Assembly (NCBI GenBank): GCA_016081115.2
Contig: CM071931.1
Span: 14,330,284-14,394,283 of the forward strand
Length of the DNA: 64,000 nt
Direction: 5' to 3'
DNA from: Rehmannia glutinosa
Lineage: Eukaryota; Streptophyta; Magnoliopsida; Lamiales; Orobanchaceae
A program made the position numbers and the translations under genes. Positions 54,635 to 64,000 of the stretch are shown here, piece after piece. Numbering within the stretch: the first letter of the stretch is position 1; each line of letters begins with the position of its first letter. Under the pieces are notes generated by a model. That model was not told the DNA's origin and ran no database searches. It worked only from the letters and a program-made list of their open reading frames with translations.

Positions 54635-56300
54635 ATGAGTCAGCAATCTTGAAATGCCCGTTTAACTGAAGATCCACCCCTAAATAATCAGACTGGCCAA
54701 ACTACCAACGGCGTAACGTGCCTGACCAAGCGGGGAGAGAGAACCTTATTTCCTTTTGCCCTTGACTCATCGCAAACCCCACCTTTGTCCAACAAATGAA
54801 TCAATTAATCTCCCAAACACTTGCTACCACTAATTCACAAGTACATCCTCCACCACCAGTAAATACTCACCCACTCAACCCCCCCGTAAATATTAACGTT
54901 AACCCTCACCTCCCTGTGCCTCCCCGCGATGAAGGCCAGGAAACCATTTCTGGCAACGAACATCGTGGTCTCCATGATAGAAGACGACCGCGCGAAGACA
55001 ACGAAGAACAAAGTCGTGTGGCGGAATCGCAGCCGGAGCCCACACGCCATCGTCGTACTCGCTCCGTGTTTGCGGGCCAGCTGGGGCTTGACCCTCTTCG
55101 CCCCACCCGGTCGATAAGTTCCAGGCTCCGATTTTTGGGTGAAAGGGAGCCGACTAGGGCCAATTAAACCCAGGGTCCTAGCCCGTCGGATGAACGAAAG
55201 GCAGAAATCCTGCGCCTTCGTCGCCGATTAAACGAACTGGAGGACGGTCCTGAAGAAGCCCAGTACCAAAGGCCGCATCAAGTAACACGCCGACCTTCTG
55301 TTATATCACCTTTTGCTCCCAGTATTTTGTCAACTCCGCTACCGCCGAAACTCAAGATCCCTCTGGTCGGTCTATACAACGGGGAGACCGACCCGACGAC
55401 TCACATCCACAAATACTTGGCGTGGATGGAACTTTATAGCCCTAGCGACACCATTCTTTGTAGGGCGTTCTCGTTAACGTTGGGCGACCGAGCCCATCGT
55501 TGGTTTCGGACCTTACCACAAGGGTCCATTCGATCCTGGGGCGACCTGGCCCCCACGTTTCCGCGCACTTTCTCACTTCTAAAGTCCGAACTGCACCAAA
55601 AGATTCCCTTGTAAATATTAACAAGCAGGTCCAGAGATGGAGCCGGTCTCGGACGACGCCATCCTGATCGCGGCCATGGCCGCCTCGCCCCCGAAACGTG
55701 GTTCAATTATTCTATCCACGAGTCAGGGGCGACCTCGTATCAGGAATTTCTAATCCATGCGGAACTCCATATATGTGCGGAAGAGGCCATGGCCAGTCAA
55801 TGCCCCGAGCAGAAAAACAGGGGGCTCGAGGAAAGATGGAAAGAAAGAACCCGTTCAAGGATCGGGGTTAGGTTTTAGACCCTTTTCAAAAAACCCGACC
55901 ACAGGTTATAAGGCCCGCCAGGAAGTGCGAGCCGAAGTTGCTGCGCTGATGAGTGCCTTGACCCACACTCCTTCAGCAATATGGAACGAGATACAGGGTC
56001 TTAATTTGTTGCCACCAGCCGCCCTGAAGCTTGAAGCCGCCAAGTCGACGCGACGGAGATATTGTGCCTATCACAAATCGATAAGCCATGACACGAGATG
56101 AGTGCCGAGACCTCATTAGGGAAATCATGCGCATCGTTCAGAGGGGCGGTTTGAAAAGGTACGTCCACGAATTACCGCCCCCACCAGTGCTCACTCCGGG
56201 TTTAAATCCGGAGTGGTTGACGAATCCAGCTCCCCTACCGTTGCCACCGAATGAGAATCAAGGTAAGGAGATTCTGATGATGTCTGGCGTGAATAGAATC
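54635..56300 (+). pseudogene. gag of the Tat element
   Basis: An ATG at 54635 is followed by a stop after five codons (MSQQS); the next ATG in another frame is 54796 (MNQLISQTLATTNSQVHPPP). One in-frame stop at 55165-55167 interrupts it, after which the capsid-like core reads PLPPKLKIPLVGLYNGETDP, LCRAFSLTLGDRAHRWFRTL and SIRSWGDL (55327-55570). A frame change near 55610 leads to APETWFNYSIHESGATSYQE (about 55690-55750), and another to RRRYCAYHKSISHDTR (about 56053-56101), a degenerate zinc-knuckle-type Cys/His segment. GGLKRYVHELPPPPVLTPGL follows (from about 56142). The N-terminal third is Pro/Arg-rich and probably disordered. Confidence 0.82.
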
Positions 56301-56913
56301 AACATCAATGCGGCTGAGGATAGCCGCTCAAACCGGAAATGTCAGACAAGCCGCCCACGCGGAAACGCAGGTCCGGGTGGCAGAAATTAGGGAAGGCCAA
56401 CCGACAGGCCGCTTCGTCTTTTCGGAAGTGGATGCCGACCAGGTGGTCCACCCTCATTCCAACCCCCTGGTCATTACGGCGCCAATCCTGGGCATCCCGG
56501 TCCACAGAATTCGATTGACTCGAGAAGCTACTAGTCGATTATCTATATTCGAGCCGAATTTGAACATGGACGATAGATACATTCGTCCATATAATGATAG
56601 TATTTTGGGCTTTGACGGAGGAATGATTATCCCGCTCGGGGAGGTTGACCTGCCCATCCAGATGGGACAGGGATTGCATAAGCGAACCGTCATCACCACG
56701 TTCAAAATCATCAACGCTGATTCAGAGTATAACACGATTATTGGAAGGCCGTTACTTTATCACTTGAAAGCGGCTGTTTCAATATACCATTTTTGTGTGA
56801 AATTTCTTACCCCGGATGGAGAAGCCATCCATAAAGGAACCAGCGGGAGTCGCGGGAGTGCTCTCTCAAGCTCGACCTGCAGAGATAAATGTGGCGGAAA
56901 AGGAAAAAACTAG
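56301..56913 (+). pseudogene. protease of the Tat element, active site destroyed
   Basis: The open frame 56308-56913 (201 codons) has the typical start HPHSNPLVITAPILGIPVHR and the typical end ADSEYNTIIGRPLLYHLKAA and VSIYHFCVKFLTPDGEA. Where the catalytic Asp-Thr/Ser-Gly should stand, it reads RIRLTREATSRLSIFEP (about 56507-56557); the next frame shows Ile-Asp-Ser there. Two close, compensating small insertions/deletions explain the open frame with a lost active site. Confidence 0.8.
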
Positions 56914-57448
56914 TGGGACGGTGAAGGCCGGCCCGGGAGAGTAAGGCAAGCCCGAGCGGGAAGAATTAATTGTTTTAGAAGATAATCCAGGTAGACGACC
57001 TGGAAAGGAACCAGTGATTGAGGATGGGGAAAAAGAGGTGGACCCGGACAATAATCCGACGACTGAAGACGAGCTGCCCCTACAGAAAAAAGAGGGGATG
57101 AGTAAAAAAAGGAAACATGCAGAATCGGTGGAGCAGGTCGACACAGTTGACGTTGACGGACAACATGGGGGACGCCAATTACGCATTGGCCACGACCTCC
57201 AAGAACCATTTCGGTCAGAACTGATCGAGTTCCTTGGAAATAACCTCGATGTCTTCGCGTGGACACACTCTGACATGCCAGGAATCGATCCTAAACATGC
57301 CTGTCATTGTCTCAACATAGACCTGACGTTCCGACTGGTGATCCAAAAAAGGTGCAAGCTCAGCCCCGATAGGCAGGTCGCCCTGGAGGCCGAGGTTAAC
57401 AAATTGCTTGACAATTAGTTCATCAGGGAGGCTCTTTACCCTCGATGG
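56914..57448 (+). pseudogene. protease-RT linker of the Tat element
   Basis: Acidic, Glu/Asp/Lys-rich linker (EDGEKEVDPDNNPTTEDELP) followed by the pre-RT block FLGNNLDVFAWTHSDMPGID and RQVALEAEVNKLLDN. An in-frame TAG at 57416-57418 separates it from RT, which continues in the same frame (FIREALYPRWVANPVLVKK). Confidence 0.8.
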
Positions 57449-58130
57449 GTGGCCAACCCTGTATTAGTGAAGAAAAGCAACGGCCAATGGCGCCTTTGTG
57501 TGGATTTCACCGACCTCAATAAGGCGTGCCCCAAGGACAGTTATCCTTTGCCTAGCATCGATTACATGGTAGATGCCACAGCCGGACATGAGCTTATGAG
57601 TTTTATTGATGCATACTCAGGCTACAATGAGATACGAATACATCTGGATGATGAGGAGAACACATCATTTTTCTCCGCTCGTGGCGTCTACTGCTACAGG
57701 ATGATGCCTTTTGGGTTGAAGAACGGCGGGACGATCTACCAAAGGTTAGTTAATAAAATGTTCGAGGAATTGATAGGTCGTACCATGGAAGTTTATGTGG
57801 ATGATATGTTGGTGAAATCTTTGTACATATCTGATCATCTTAATGATCTTAATAAAATGTTTGCCATTTTGCGAGAGTATAAGATGATGTTAAACCCGAG
57901 AAAATGCACCTTTGGGGTCGGCTCGGGTAAATTTTTGGGTTATATGGTTAGCCAAAGGGGGATCGAAGCCAACCCAGATAAAATAAAAGCCATCATTGAC
58001 CTTGAACCTCCCAATTCTGTCAAAAAAGTACAAAGCTTAACAGGCCGATTAGCCGCCCTAAACCGGTTTGTTTCCCGGTCCACGGACAAGTGCAAACCTT
58101 TCTTTGAAATCATAAAAAAAATAAAAATTT
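57449..58130 (+). pseudogene. reverse transcriptase of the Tat element
   Basis: An open frame from 57449 to 58183 holds WRLCVDFTDLNKACPKDSYP, FIDAYSGYNEIRIHLDDEEN, TSFFSARGVYCYRMMPFGLK, the catalytic YVDDMLVKS (about 57793-57820) and ILREYKMMLNPRKCTFGV. These are RT domains 1-7 of Ty3/gypsy, best preserved in the element. The frame is then lost in a run of eight A's at about 58112-58119. Confidence 0.9.
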
Positions 58131-58528
58131 TGAGTGGACCAAACAAACACAAGCTGCCTTTGAGTCGCTCAAACGACATTTAGCCTCAATCCCTGTACTA
58201 CAAAAACCGATCCGGGGAGAGGATTTGTATTTGTACCTCGCAGTATCCGAGTACGTCGTCTGCTCGGTGCTAATTAGATTGGATAACTCTATTCAACATC
58301 CGATCTATTACACAAGTCAAGCATTGCATGACTCCGAGCTCCGATATCCGCCTATGGAGAAGCTGGCCTATTCGCTAGTCATTTCAGCCCGAAAACTTCG
58401 TCCATACTTCTTGGAGCACAAGATCGTAGTCCTGACCAACTACCCATTGAAACAAGTACTGCACCGACCAGACACTTCAGGTCAGATGATCAAATAGGTT
58501 GTCGAGCTGAGCCAGTTCGACATTTTAT
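58131..58528 (+). pseudogene. RNase H of the Tat element
   Basis: 58225-58497 reads SEYVVCSVLIRLDNSIQHPI, YYTSQALHDSELRYPPMEKL and LRPYFLEHKIVVLTNYPLKQ, the gypsy RNase H. The frame differs from RT because of the A-run indel. A TAG at 58495-58497 ends it; the following codons VVELSQFDI are in the same frame and belong to the connection. Confidence 0.82.
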
Positions 58529-59006
58529 ATGAGCCACGCACTGCAATTAAAGGACAAGCGTTGGCCGACTTTTGTAGCCGAGTTCACACCTTCCATCCTA
58601 GAGGTGGTTGAAGATCAAGAGTGGAAGTTGTTCATCGATGGCTCTTCCACCACAAAGCCGAGGGGCGGGATCGTGATAATTGGTCCAAAACTCAAGTGCT
58701 ACGCTTTCGGCCGCACGGTTCCAATTTCAAAGAACAAACAACGAAGCTGAGTACGAAGCACTTCTGGCAGGACTAGAAATGGCAGCGTCAATGGGCCCTA
58801 AAACGACCGTTGGTGCACAGTGATTCGCAGCTGGTCGTCCATCAAATCAATGGCGAGTACGAGGCAAAAGAACAAAAAATTGCTCAATATCTGGACTTGG
58901 TCAAGAAAAAACTCGCACATTTTAAAGCAGAAGTTTTGCATATTCCCCGGACTGAAAATATGCAAGTAGATGCCTTAGCTCGGTTGCGGATGTCACCATC
59001 ACCCAG
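58529..59006 (+). pseudogene. second (archaeal-type) RNase H of the Tat element
   Basis: 58529-58750 reads EWKLFIDGSSTTKPRGGIVI with the first catalytic Asp. 58810-59064 reads LVHSDSQLVVHQINGEYEAK, later HIPRTENMQVDALARL with the last catalytic Asp. Glu-containing DNA at about 58740-58800 links them in a third frame. A frame change near 58567, in a T-run, precedes the domain. This duplication of RNase H identifies the Tat group. Confidence 0.82.
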
Positions 59007-60290
59007 TTGTCCGCCCCGTCACTTAATGCACAGAAGATACATGCTAATGAAGCAACCGAGTTGACCTGGATGACTCCAAACCTCCAGTATTTAGAAAAAG
59101 GAATTCAGCTAGAAGATAAGACCGGAGCTAGAACACTACGAACTCAGGCTGCTCAGTTCACACTGGTAGATGGCATCTTGTACAAGCGTGGGTACTCTGT
59201 CCCACTCCTTCGGTGCCTGTCGGAAATAGACGCAGATTACGCACTCCGGGAGGTACACGAGGGTATATGCAGGAATCACGCCGGGGGCCAAACATTGGCT
59301 TACAAGTTGATACGACAGGGATACTACTGGTCGTCCCTAAAAAAGGATGCGACTGACCTTGTCAAAAAATGCGAAAGGTGTCAAAGATTTGCGCCACAAG
59401 TCAGGTACCACCTTGAACAACTTACCTCCATATTCAGTCCATGGCAGTTTGCTAAATCGGGAATGGACCTCATTGGACCACTCCCTACTGGCAAAAGGGG
59501 CGTGAGATATGCCGTTGTGGCGGTGGATTATTTTACAAAATGGGCCGAAGCGGAACCCCTGGCAAAGATGGATGAGGAAAAGATTGTTAACTTCGTATGG
59601 AAGTCCATCATCTGAAGATTCGGGATACCACACTCGATTGTCACGGATAATGGGAAACAATTTGATAACCGGAGGTTTCAAAATTTTTGCGAAGGATTCC
59701 ACATTAAAAATCATTTTTCGACCCCGTACCACCCACAGTCTAACGGGCAAGTCGAAGTGGTGAACAAAATACTTAAATATACTTTGAAGGCGAGATTGGA
59801 GGAATCTAAAGGCAATTGGCCCGAGGAGCTGCCCGACGTACTATGGTTGTATAGAATAATGCACCGAGTGGCCACGGGGGAGACACCCTTCTCTTTGGCC
59901 TATGGAGCCGAGGTTGTCATCCCTGTTGAAATCGGAGCCCCTACCTTTAGAGTTGCAAATTTTTCTGAGGAAAACAATGAGGCCGTGCTCCGAGCCGAGC
60001 TGGATCTACTGTAGGAGAAAAGATGCAGTGCTGAGATGAGAAATGTTGTGTACAAACAGAGGAGTGAAAGGTACTACAATTCAAAAGTAAAGGAAAGAAG
60101 GTTCCGGGTCGGCGACCTCGTTCTAAAAAGAATAACAGGAATTGTACCCAGCCCGCTAAAACCAACCTGGGAAGGACAATTTCAGGTCAGTAAGGTCTTA
60201 TCAAATGGGGTGTACGAGCTCAAGTACTTGAGTGGGGAAAATTTCGCACATCCATGGAATGTAACATACCTTAAGAGGTACTATCAATAA
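59007..60290 (+). pseudogene. integrase of the Tat element
   Basis: One frame runs from 59007 to 60290 with only two stops: TGA at 59613-59615 and TAG at 60012-60014. It contains the zinc-binding HEGICRNHAGG...CERCQRF (59262-59386), the core MDLIGPLPTGKRG and DYFTKWAEAEPL, VTDNGKQF (second Asp, about 59640), YHPQSNGQVEVVNK (Glu, about 59740-59765) and the end VGDLVLKRITGIVPSPLKPT then PWNVTYLKRYYQ. There is no chromodomain. The TGA would be CGA before a C-to-T change. Confidence 0.9.
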
Positions 60291-60358
60291 AATACCCAAT
60301 TTATGATTCAGATACAATTCAAAGGATTTATCCTTTCATCTGATATTCTGTGAGCTCT

Positions 60359-60370
60359 CAAAAAGGGGGG
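60359..60370 (+). other. polypurine-like tract after integrase
   Basis: CAAAAAGGGGGG resembles a polypurine tract, but it is followed by TAATTTTT and then by tandem repeats, not by an LTR. The LTR-adjacent tract should lie beyond the window. Confidence 0.55.
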
Positions 60371-60378
60371 TAATTTTT

Positions 60379-60540
60379 AATCGCCTCGGCCAAGATTCGA
60401 GCGCCGTGTTAATCGCCTCGGCCACGTGCCGAGCGCCGTTTAAATTGCCTCGGCCAAGATCTGAGCGCCGTGTCAATCGCCTCGGCCAAGAGCCGAGCGC
60501 CGTTTAAATCGCCTCGGCTAAGAGCCGAGCACCGACTGCT
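60379..60540. repeat. 32-bp GC-rich tandem array, five units
   Basis: Units of about 32-33 bp, AATCGCCTCGGCCAAGA followed by a GAGCGCCGT-type end, five times with small changes (GCCACGTGCC, AGATCTG, AGAGCCG). They lie in the 3' untranslated part of the Tat element; Tat elements are known for variable tandem repeats there. Confidence 0.9.
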
Positions 60541-60998
60541 CGTCTCGTACGTCCCTTGCACGTTTAAATAAAGGGAGGCTCACCCAAAAGGCGAACCTAC
60601 CCAAAACAAAGACTCGGTTTAAGTTCCGAGCATAAAACTTGGCAAATAAACTCAGGCAGTTGAAGCCCACTACTTGTGCCACTTGAGCACTGAAAACCGA
60701 GCCCCATACTTGGGAAAATAAAAGAGGCAAGCCAAACAAAAGCCATGCAACAAAAAGGAAGACGAGCACAATACTTAGTCAAATTTGAAAATGCAAATGC
60801 ATACACAGGTGACTGAAAGAAAGTTTATTCAAACATAGCAAAAGTATTTACATTGGGGGCCGGAGCCCATTACATTAAAAGGCCTAAGGCCGACTAGCCT
60901 ACCAAAAAGGAAAATACAAAAACTTCAGAAAGAAAAAAGGTTTTAAACCCTGGCAGGAGGAGGGATCTCAATAGGCTCATTGGAAGCCACTTCTTCCT
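60541..60998. other. 3' untranslated sequence of the Tat element
   Basis: No coding sequence supported. The antisense gene ends at 60999, so its 3' end may run into this stretch. Confidence 0.45.
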
Positions 60999-61951
60999 CT
61001 AGAGGAGGTGGGTCTTGCCAGCATTGAAGTCCTGGAAGATTTCCCCGATGCTGGTTGCGTGCCCGCAAGTTAGCATAAAGGCATACTCCTCCGTCCGAGC
61101 CTCCTCAACTCGCGCACGGAAGCTTCCTCCCGCCTCCTGCGCGCCCGCCACGCGCCTCTCCATCTTCTCAGTGTGGGCAGCAGCTGCTCGCTCCAACTCC
61201 ACAACTTTGGCGCGGAGCTCTTCCTCAGCTTTACGTGCCTGATCCCGCTCGGCCTCGGCCCTCACGAGCCTTCCCTCCTCTGCCTGAGTCTTCAAGGACT
61301 CCTGCACCCCTTGGCAGACAGCATGAGCCTCTTGCAGGTCATGGTGACGCCTCTCCAGACCTCCATCCCACCAATCATGTGCTAGAGGATCCCGGTGATG
61401 CGACCAGATAGCCCCATGACATACTGGGCCTTCTCCTTCCACCTGGTCTCCGAGCAGAACTTCTCGATACCCGTGGTCCATGCCCGAGCCGCCACATCCC
61501 TGGCAGCACGCCCAGTGTCCGGCAAATTTTTCACTTGTTCATCAATGGGCGTCGAGCACCTGGCGAACTCTACGAACCACTAAGGCCACAACCCGGCCAT
61601 CCCATCGCACATATCCTCCCTATCTAGATTCGGTGGTATGAAGTGGCCCTCCCGGCCGAAGTCGTCCGAGAAAGTCCTCGGAACCCCACCTATTGAGATC
61701 TGCGTAGGAGGCACCGGCGGGGTTGGCCCGGTCCTTTCCGTCTGCCCGGGCTCCTCAATCCCAATTCCCCCTCTTCTCCTTTGAGGTGGGGCCCTCCGCC
61801 TCAGGAACTCCGTCAGCAGGACGTTTCCCGACCCGGATGTCTTCTCTCGGTGCTGCCTCCACATCAGCAGGCTAGCCCGCAGCCACCCTGGTTCGGTCGG
61901 TAGCCGTGTTCCTTACACTATGAAGGCGCGCAAAGAGGTCCACGCCACGCC

Positions 61952-62029
61952 CTACAAAAGGCACCAATTGAGAAACAAACAAAGGAAAAGTTGAAGAGAA
62001 ATGAAGTGCAAGAATTATAAAATGCACAC
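61952..62029 (-). other. intron 2 of the antisense gene
   Basis: Minus strand: starts GTGTGCATTTTATAATTC and ends GCCTTTTGTAG, T-rich, 78 bp. It separates two GC-rich exons, which supports the splice reading. Confidence 0.65.
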
Positions 62030-62422
62030 CTTGGGCTCCAGTTGTTCTCGGCGGCTCAGGAGTCCGCACCTACCCGGTCGGCATGGACGTTCGCCCCGGA
62101 GGACTAGCCGCCACCAGGGACGGCCTCGCCTGCTCTGTTTGCGCAGGCGCTTCCCCTGCTCAAGGGTGTGTCCCCTCTCAGGCCTTGGAGGGCTCCTCTC
62201 AGGCTCCTCTCGACCTCCTCTTCCACCACCACCGCCTCTCCCCCGGCCGCCTCTCCGGCCTCGGTGATCGGGAGTAAAGCGGCCGCAGCCGACCGCAGCC
62301 GCGGACGAGGCGAGCCTCGGTGGCCAACTTCTCAATCCGCCTGTCCCTATGGCCTATAGCCTGGATATTCTCCAGCCGCCGGACAAAAGTGGCCGATAGT
62401 GGGCCGGCAGAGGGTCGGTTCT

Positions 62423-62486
62423 CTGAACAAGGCAAAGAACTAAGGTCAAATAGGCCCCAAAAAAAAGGAGAAAAGAGTGCACTTAC
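62423..62486 (-). other. intron 1 of the antisense gene
   Basis: Minus strand: starts GTAAGTGCACTC and ends CTTGTTCAG, with a T-rich tract before the acceptor. At 64 bp it is short but possible for plants. Confidence 0.6.
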
Positions 62487-63686
62487 TAAAATTGTATGTG
62501 AAATCTGAAGAGGGGTGGAGGACCGATCCCTCCACCCCGACGCGAGTTTGCCACTCGCCACTCACCCAAAACCATTTATCCTTCCACTCCTTTAAGGACT
62601 ATGGAAGGCCTTCAACCAGCCCGTCTGGATACCCGGGCCTGGTGTGCACGTAATACCACCCTGATGGTCCTGCCCCCAGCCCGGCATCGAGGGGGTCGCC
62701 TTCCAGACAAACAGCTCATTTATCTTGGCGAATCGAGGTCGGGGGTACCCTTCTAGATGGAATAATACCAATAGTCCGATAATTCGACCCCAGGACAAGG
62801 GGTGCACCTGCGACAGGGGAAGGCCCCACTTGCGAAACCACCGCGTAAGCACCAGCGACAGTGGAAATCGCAGCCCGTACAGGAGGCTGGGAATGTGTAC
62901 GGCCACACCCCCTGGCGGGTGCTCGGGGCACTCCACACCGTCCGGCAACCAAAAGTGTATGCCCGCCGGAATCCTGTACTTCTGACGGAGAGCCGCTAGT
63001 TCTTGAATCATTAGCATGCTGGGTATGTCATTTAGGTCGCAAGGCCTCCACCCAGCCTCCACGCGTAGCCGGGGTCCTCCTCCCTGCCGGCCATCTCCAT
63101 GGCGATGGCCCGCATGCTCTGTGGGCCTTGCGGCCCTCGAACCATCGGAAACCTCATCAACCTGCTCTTCGTGCCCGTGCTCTCGGGGATCCATTCTTTC
63201 TTCTTCCTCTTGTTGATTATTTTGGGGATTGGTGTTCAAAGCTTCTTCACCAGAGTCTTCACGGGCTAACCCAGGCTCGTAGAAAATGCCCTCTCGATAG
63301 ATGGTGAACGGCACAGAGTCAAAAACTGTATGCGTTTGCTCCAATGGGGTCCTAGTTGAGGCGTACGACTTGAGCTTGAAATATCAACAACACTTGGGCT
63401 GGGAGATGCAGTTCTTTGAACTGGAGAAAAAGTAACAGAGGGGTCAGAGGGAGGATCATCGATTCTAACCTCGACACTATAACTACGACTCCGACTATCT
63501 TCGAAAGAAGACATGTGTTCGAAGTAGAAAGGAGAAAAAGGATTTTGGAAAAAATACCTAAGTTACTCTAAAGTCTCTGAACCCTAGGGACCAACCTGAA
63601 ATTTCTGCTCGCTCTCAAAGGATATTGCTCGGAAGACGATGGATGCAAAAGTGTAGAATGAAGGACGAAAGGGGGACGAACGGGGT

Positions 63687-63694
63687 ATTTATAA
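63687..63694 (-). promoter_or_regulatory. TATA box of the antisense gene
   Basis: TATTTATA on the plus strand (within GGGGTATTTATAAG) reads TATAAATA on the minus strand, about 175 bp upstream of the ATG at 63514. Confidence 0.6.
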
Positions 63695-64000
63695 GTTAAG
63701 TTCTCTCGAAAAATGAGGCACCAGATCAAAAAGCGTGTCCTTTCAATCTCAAAAGCCGTCAGAAAAGACAGAAACGTCACGTCCCCACGTTCCGCTGACA
63801 GGGTTGTCCCACCTCTTCGGTTCCTGCGCAGAGTTGGACCAACCAAAAGAAGCCACGTGTCCATCATTATGATACTACAATTAATGCGCCGTTTCAAGCA
63901 TTAATTGCTAAACGACAGGTGTCAGAAGGGAGTGACTTTTGAGGTTTCATCTTCCCCATTAAAGGTTCATGATTAGCATTTAAGTTTAAATCCGACTTCA
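63695..64000. other. unassigned sequence at the right edge
   Basis: Part of the Tat element upstream of the antisense promoter. CCACGTGTCC (63855-63864) is a G-box-like word and could belong to that promoter. No LTR start is recognised. Confidence 0.4.

Larger units (their letters stand above)
60999..63514 (-). pseudogene. spliced antisense gene of the Tat element (Transposase_28-like)
   Basis: Read on the minus strand it has three exons. Exon 1 (63514-62487) begins MSSFEDSRSRSYSVEVRIDD and, after a one-base frame change near 63355, holds a domain like Pfam 'putative gypsy type transposon' (PF04195): YRIPAGIHFWLPDGVECPEH, PPGGVAVHIPSLLYGLRFPL, WGRIIGLLVLFHLEGY. A second frame change falls near 62607. 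Exon 2 (62422-62030) reads RRLENIQAIGHRDRRIEKLA, then Arg/Gly-rich. Exon 3 (61951-60999) ends in a coiled coil (AEERRL-like, EAERDQARKAEEELRAKVVE) and FQDFNAGKTHLL. Introns have GT/AG ends. Similar antisense ORFs are known from Tat elements; function unknown. A TAG at 61872 and the frame changes make this copy inactive as read. Confidence 0.75.
53996..64000 (+). mobile_element. Tat-lineage Ty3/gypsy element (3' end outside window)
   Basis: The element has a 5' LTR, a primer-binding site and gag with the Tat-type domain. Protease, RT, RNase H, a second RNase H and an integrase without chromodomain follow, then tandem repeats and an antisense gene. Two RNase H regions and antisense ORFs are known features of the Tat group. 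At least ten stops or frame shifts are present. No 3' LTR appears before 64000, so the element exceeds 10 kb. Confidence 0.85.

Noticed and set aside
60379..60540. CRISPR-like regular repeats
   Set aside because: The units are directly adjacent with no unique spacers, and the context is a plant retrotransposon.
61001..63400. Plus-strand ORFs over the antisense gene (for example 62861-63307)
   Set aside because: They are GC-rich mirror frames of the minus-strand exons, with no domain.

Overview
This window reads as repeat-rich nuclear DNA of a flowering plant, probably a eudicot. The signs are plant Ty1/copia and Ty3/gypsy LTR retrotransposons, an L1-type LINE with the plant zf-RVT and RNase H tail, hAT and CACTA-like miniature elements, a plastid ndhD fragment, and GT/AG-spliced exons of a plant-type HAD 5'-nucleotidase-domain gene. 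Nothing looks bacterial: there are no operons, CRISPR arrays or convincing RNA genes. The species cannot be named from the sequence.

Layout. 1-10757: copy A of a large Sirevirus-like copia element (+), cut by the left window edge. 10758-23478: copy B of the same family (+), with a complete 5' LTR and only 282 bp of 3' LTR. 23479-37442: copy C (-), with two complete LTRs, about 14 kb. B and C face each other tail to tail. All three carry, between RNase H and the polypurine tract, an extra region of about 4.5 kb that is not part of ordinary gag-pol, preceded by a conserved TATA-like and pyrimidine-rich leader. 37443-39090: an inverted repeat around a (TA)n tract, then a Micron-like element with 27-bp and about 105-bp tandem repeats. 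39274-49833: scattered exons of a host gene (+) for a 5'-nucleotidase-domain HAD protein. Its introns hold a LINE fragment (39823-40930, -) and a decayed copia element (42392-48310, -). 50524-51005: CACTA-like material. 51145-51820: a hAT-type non-autonomous element with a perfect 8-bp target duplication. 52872-53054: plastid ndhD fragment. 53062-53455: a diverged tandem duplication. 53996-64000: a Tat-lineage Ty3/gypsy element (+) running off the right edge, with gag, protease, RT, two RNase H regions, integrase, a 32-bp tandem array and a spliced antisense gene (63514-60999, -).

How it fits together. The retroelements share the usual gag-protease-polymerase logic, but almost every coding region is broken by frameshifts or stops, so they are annotated as pseudogenes by domain. 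The intact exception is the 324-codon LINE ORF. The only host gene is interrupted by two transposons and shows at least two apparent frame breaks; whether these are real or consensus errors cannot be settled here. The most interesting structures are the inverted B/C pair, where a missing 3' LTR end could allow read-through into antisense; the extra Sirevirus gene region with its apparent promoter; and the Tat element's antisense spliced gene.
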